Origin: Oscillibacter sp.
Lineage (GTDB): Bacteria; Bacillota; Clostridia; Oscillospirales; Oscillospiraceae
NCBI GenBank assembly: GCA_024404295.1
Contig: JAKSQE010000046.1
Location: forward strand, 1 to 9,245
Direction: 5' to 3'
Length of the DNA: 9,245 nt
The position numbers and the translations under genes are program-made. Positions 6,543 through 9,245 of the stretch are shown one piece after another; position 1 is the stretch's first letter, and every line of letters starts with the position of its first letter. Below the pieces are notes generated by a model. The model did not search any database and was not told the origin of the DNA. It saw only the letters and a list, made by a program, of their open reading frames with translations.

Positions 6543-8111
6543 TTATTCGTACTGAGTACCTGCGCCCTCGACCATAGCGTCGTAAGCACGCTTGACCTTG
6601 TCGTAGTTCTTATCACGATCCAGAACCACGCCACGGCCAACGCCGTCGACCACATAGCCCACGCCGATTGCTTCCAGCTTCTCATCCAGTTCTGCCAGCA
6701 GGGCAGGAGCGGAGCCGGGCTCAGTGGAACGGCCGTCGAAGATGATGTGCAGGAACACACGGTCCAGACCGTTGTCGCGTGCCATCTCGCAGATGGCCAA
6801 GGGGTAGTCGATGCAACCGTGAGAGGACTTGTAGGTCAGGTAAGACAGCAGATGCAGGTTGCCGCCGTTGCTCTTAGCATGCTCGATAGCAGCCAGGAAA
6901 CCGGGGTTCTGCTTGAACGTGCCGTCCTTCACAGCGGCGTCCAGACGGACGTCGTCCTGCATGACGCAACGACCAGCACCCAGGTTGGAGTGACCAGCCT
7001 CAGAGTTACCGGCCTTGCCGGCGCCCAGGCCCACATGCTCGCCGGAAGCGTGCAGCTTGGTCCAGGACTCGTTAGCCAGCAGAGAATCCCAATAGGGAGT
7101 GTCTGCCATGAAGATTGCGTCACCCTCGTCGCCAGTGCCGAAGCCCCAGCCGTCGCAGATGATCAGCAGCATCTTGCGATCCTTACCCCAATCCTTACCG
7201 GAGCACAGGGGAGAACCAGCCATCTCAGCGGGCTGAGGGATTCCCATGACATTCAGCACGGTGGGAGCCACCTCGCCCAGAGAACCCTCACCCAGGGTGA
7301 TGGGAGTCTTGTCGGCGGGGTCGATCATGATGAAGGGCACCAGGTTGGTGGTATGAGCACCGTCGGGCTTGCCGGCGGAGGTGTACAGCTTCTCAATGTT
7401 GCCGTGGTCAGCAGTGACAGCAACCACATAACCCTTGGACAGAGCATCGTTGACGACAACGTCCAGATAGTGGCTCACATGGCCGCAGGCCTCGATCTTT
7501 GCAGCAGTATTCTGGGTGTGGCCGATGACATCGCCGTTGGCGAAGTTGGTGACCACGAAATCATACTTGCCCAGAGCGTCCACCAGCTTATCAGCCACGA
7601 TGGGCAAAGACAGCTCGGGCTTCTGGTCGAAGTCGATACCCTTGGGAGAGGGGATGCAGATGTCATCCTCACCGGGGAAAGGATTGTTCTCACCGCCGTT
7701 GAAGAAGAAGGTCACGTGGGCATACTTCTCAGACTCAGCGATATGCAGCTGGGACTTGCCGGCATCGGAAATAACCTGTGCCAGGGGCTTCACCACATGA
7801 GAGGGAGCAAATGCGATGGGCAGATCCTTGAACTTATCATGATACATGGTCATGATGGTGAAGTTCAGGTCCTTCAGCATTCTGCGGTCGACCTTATCGA
7901 AATCCACATCGGTGAACATCTCAGTCAGCTCGATCTCACGCTCGCCACGACGGCAGCAGAAAACAGCAGCATCACCATCGGAAATCTTACCGACAGGCTG
8001 GCCATCCTTTACCAGGGACATAGGCTCCAGATGATAATCATCCTGGCCCAACTCATATGCTTTCTTCACAGCGGCAGCCAGCTTGGCACCGCCACGATTG
8101 ATTTCAGACAT
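6543..8111 (-). CDS. gpmI: Circularly permuted 2,3-bisphosphoglycerate-independent phosphoglycerate mutase
   Basis: Interconverts 3- and 2-phosphoglycerate in glycolysis through a phosphoserine intermediate and two Mn ions. The 522-residue length is normal (~511) but the order is permuted. Residues 1-95 match the end of the phosphotransferase domain (ISDGDAAVF, RGER at 55-58), 96-303 the C-terminal phosphatase region (AESEKYAHVTFFFNGG, NFANGDVIGH, TADHGN, PAEMAGS), 304-313 are a linker, and 314-522 are the usual N-terminal half (MLLIICDGWGFG, GNSEAGHSNLGAGR, AYDAMVEG). Predicted ligands, by recalled Bacillus numbering: D194, H198, H253 for one metal; D320, S370 (phosphoserine), D235, H236 for the other. 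K129, H431, R461, R493 and R499 are also kept; the usual Asp after R461 is S462. AGGAGG eight bases before the ATG fixes the start. It follows the HAD gene by 38 bases. Codon use is that of a highly expressed gene. Confidence 0.95.
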   Translation of the reverse strand: MSEINRGGAKLAAAVKKAYELGQDDYHLEPMSLVKDGQPVGKISDGDAAVFCCRRGEREIELTEMFTDVDFDKVDRRMLKDLNFTIMTMYHDKFKDLPIAFAPSHVVKPLAQVISDAGKSQLHIAESEKYAHVTFFFNGGENNPFPGEDDICIPSPKGIDFDQKPELSLPIVADKLVDALGKYDFVVTNFANGDVIGHTQNTAAKIEACGHVSHYLDVVVNDALSKGYVVAVTADHGNIEKLYTSAGKPDGAHTTNLVPFIMIDPADKTPITLGEGSLGEVAPTVLNVMGIPQPAEMAGSPLCSGKDWGKDRKMLLIICDGWGFGTGDEGDAIFMADTPYWDSLLANESWTKLHASGEHVGLGAGKAGNSEAGHSNLGAGRCVMQDDVRLDAAVKDGTFKQNPGFLAAIEHAKSNGGNLHLLSYLTYKSSHGCIDYPLAICEMARDNGLDRVFLHIIFDGRSTEPGSAPALLAELDEKLEAIGVGYVVDGVGRGVVLDRDKNYDKVKRAYDAMVEGAGTQYE

Positions 8112-8149
8112 AGTAAATACCTCCTATAATGGAAATTTAAATCTGTGAA

Positions 8150-8926
8150 TTACTGACCGTCCGTGGGGGGAGTCAGCTTATCAACAGCCACCTGGCCGCA
8201 GGCGGGGAAGATATCCAGCAACTGGGGGAAGGTGTAGATCTTTGCGCTGGGCATATTTTCCTCGGTCAGCTTCAGGGGCTTATTCTTATTGTACTGGACA
8301 GCCACGGTCATGCCGAAGTCGACAGCCTTAGCACCCACGATATCGCGGTTCAGGTTATCGCCGACATAGCAGCAATTCTGGGCCTCAGCACCAACCTCAT
8401 CCATCGCATAGTAGTAGATGGCGGGGCCGGGCTTGCGGATATAAGTGATGGAAGACTGCTGGACAGTCTTGAAGTAGGGACGCAGGCCGTCATTGTCCAG
8501 CCACTCGTCAACTTCGCGCTTGCCCACCAGGTCGCTGATGATGCCCAGCGTATAGCCGCGAGCGCACAGCTCCTTGACAGTCTCTGCGCCGCCTTCCACA
8601 ACGGTGCGGCGGCCCTTGGTCTGACGATACTGATAAGTCAGCTCGGAAGCGTTCTTGCGGATCAGATCCTGGTCCATATCATAGGCCAGCCAGCGAGTCC
8701 ACAGAACTTCTTCGGGAGCCTCACACATAAACTTCAGAGCCCAGTCACGATACTTGTCGTAACGGGTGTCGATGACCTCTTCAAACCACTTGTTGGCATC
8801 ATCGGTCTTGACGCCGCACAGTTCGGCAATCTTTGCACGAGCGGCAGACAGATAAGCGGGATCCTCGTCAATCACGCCGAAAGTGCCGCCTAAATCCAGA
8901 AAAATATAACGAATATCGGTATTCAT
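8150..8926 (-). CDS. HAD-superfamily hydrolase with DxG variant of motif I
   Basis: A cytosolic 258-residue HAD-fold protein, probably a phosphatase. Motif I is FLDLGGTFG: the nucleophile D11 is present, but the second aspartate of the usual DxD is G13, as in DLGG/DLGN members such as YihX-type phosphatases. Motif II is S131 (LGIISDL), motif III K165 (RKPGPAIYYY), motif IV GD (189-190) with D195 (VGDNLNRDIVGAK). Residues ~20-105 form an all-helical C1-type cap. RBS GGAGGAG is five bases before the ATG. It lies 57 bases after another HAD gene and 38 bases before gpmI, on the same strand with no promoter between, so the three are probably co-transcribed. Substrate unknown; the link to gpmI suggests, but does not show, a phosphorylated glycolytic or damaged metabolite. 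Missing DxD acid/base may mean slow turnover. Confidence 0.93.
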   Translation of the reverse strand: MNTDIRYIFLDLGGTFGVIDEDPAYLSAARAKIAELCGVKTDDANKWFEEVIDTRYDKYRDWALKFMCEAPEEVLWTRWLAYDMDQDLIRKNASELTYQYRQTKGRRTVVEGGAETVKELCARGYTLGIISDLVGKREVDEWLDNDGLRPYFKTVQQSSITYIRKPGPAIYYYAMDEVGAEAQNCCYVGDNLNRDIVGAKAVDFGMTVAVQYNKNKPLKLTEENMPSAKIYTFPQLLDIFPACGQVAVDKLTPPTDGQ

Positions 8927-8953
8927 ATCGTCTCCTCCATAACGCAGGACGCG

Positions 8954-8976
8954 CCCGGGAGATCCCGGACGTCCGG
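8954..8976 (-). repeat. Overlapping GC-rich palindromes between the two HAD genes
   Basis: CCGGGAGATCCCGG (8955-8968; usable stem of 5 bp with loop AGAT) overlaps the perfect 12-bp palindrome CCGGACGTCCGG (8965-8976). The two structures are mutually exclusive in RNA because they share CCGG. No T run follows on the minus strand, so this is not a standard terminator; an RNA processing or stability element, or chance in a GC-rich gap, is possible. Confidence 0.4.
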
Positions 8977-8983
8977 TGACTTT

Positions 8984-9245
8984 TTACTTCAGGTCGGGCA
9001 GCAGGTTCAGGATCTCGGTGAAGTCATCGATAACTGCATCGGGACGGGTCTCCTCGGTGAACTCCACAGCATGCTTCTTCTCGGGAGAGTTGAAGATGAT
9101 GTTGCAGCCCACGCCTGCCTTCTTAGCGCCGGGAATATCGCGCTTAATGTTATCGGCAACAGACACGCACTCAGCCAGCTCCACGCCCATTTCCTTGGCG
9201 CACACCTGATAGATCTCAAAGCCAGGCTTACGCATACCGACAACA
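8984..9245 (-). CDS. HAD-superfamily hydrolase, C-terminal part (5' end beyond the right edge)
   Basis: 86 codons of a frame entering from the right edge and ending at TAA (8984-8986). It carries HAD motif III (lysine in MRKPGFEIY) and motif IV in the form VADNIKRDIPGAKKAG, where the usual VGD is VAD. It parallels the neighbouring HAD protein (RKPG..IY, DN..RDI.GAK, and the position of the C-terminal ..LLP/IFP end), so the two look like tandem paralogues. The nucleophile motif and cap domain are outside the window, so catalytic competence cannot be judged. The methionine at 9235 is internal (VVGMRKPG) and not the start. It is the most upstream visible gene of the unit ending in gpmI. Confidence 0.88.
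   Translation of the reverse strand, partial: VVGMRKPGFEIYQVCAKEMGVELAECVSVADNIKRDIPGAKKAGVGCNIIFNSPEKKHAVEFTEETRPDAVIDDFTEILNLLPDLK

Noticed and set aside
6543..8111. Possibility that the mutase order reflects two genes or an assembly join
   Set aside because: The frame is continuous through the junction, with one RBS at the new start, one terminator at the end, and uniform codon use. The two halves meet precisely without loss or duplication, which a random misjoin would not give. Read-level proof is still not available here.
6474..8129. 551-residue open frame on the plus strand opposite gpmI
   Set aside because: It is exactly in codon register with gpmI, so its stops would need TTA, CTA or TCA codons in gpmI, which the biased codon use avoids. 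It has no RBS and begins in the terminator region. gpmI has clear homology, so this frame is a shadow.
1..9245. Mobile element, CRISPR array, phage or toxin-antitoxin content
   Set aside because: No transposase, integrase, terminal inverted repeats or regularly spaced repeats were seen; all coding space is taken by housekeeping-type genes.

Overview
The window looks like chromosomal DNA from a Gram-positive anaerobe of class Clostridia, most likely near Oscillospiraceae/Ruminococcaceae. The basis is moderate GC, AGGAGG-type ribosome binding sites, textbook TTGACA/TATAAT promoters with 17-base spacers, and several small protein families I associate with Clostridia. There is no mobile element, CRISPR array or rRNA. 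Nearly every base is explained by housekeeping genes and their signals.

Left part, all on the minus strand: prfB (release factor 2, running off the left edge, with a strong promoter and no programmed frameshift site); then a three-gene unit transcribed right to left: a single-domain PLP threonine/serine dehydratase, a RidA-family enamine/imine deaminase 4 bases downstream, and a small helical ferritin-like protein, closed by a strong terminator. Upstream of that unit lies tRNA-Gly(CCC) with its own promoter and terminator.

Middle, plus strand: a secreted D-Ala-D-Ala carboxypeptidase (DacF-like), pgi (glucose-6-phosphate isomerase) with its own promoter and a short leader hairpin, and a 136-residue P-loop protein with its own promoter, leader hairpin and terminator.

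Right part, minus strand: a second, convergent unit reading from the right edge: the C-terminal end of one HAD-family hydrolase, a complete paralogous HAD hydrolase, then the 2,3-bisphosphoglycerate-independent phosphoglycerate mutase gene, ending at a terminator that faces the P-loop gene's terminator.

The main discovery is in that mutase. Its sequence is circularly permuted. The segment that is normally the second half (end of the phosphotransferase domain plus most of the phosphatase domain) comes first, and the normal N-terminus (the LLIICDGWG segment) begins only at residue 314. All seven metal-ligand residues survive, the gene has its own strong ribosome binding site and its own terminator, and the new ends fall in a linker between two elements of the phosphotransferase domain. 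The junction still carries an in-frame ATG preceded by a Shine-Dalgarno-like AAGGA, as if the old start had been absorbed into the fusion. I know of no published description of a permuted mutase of this family, but I cannot search for one here.
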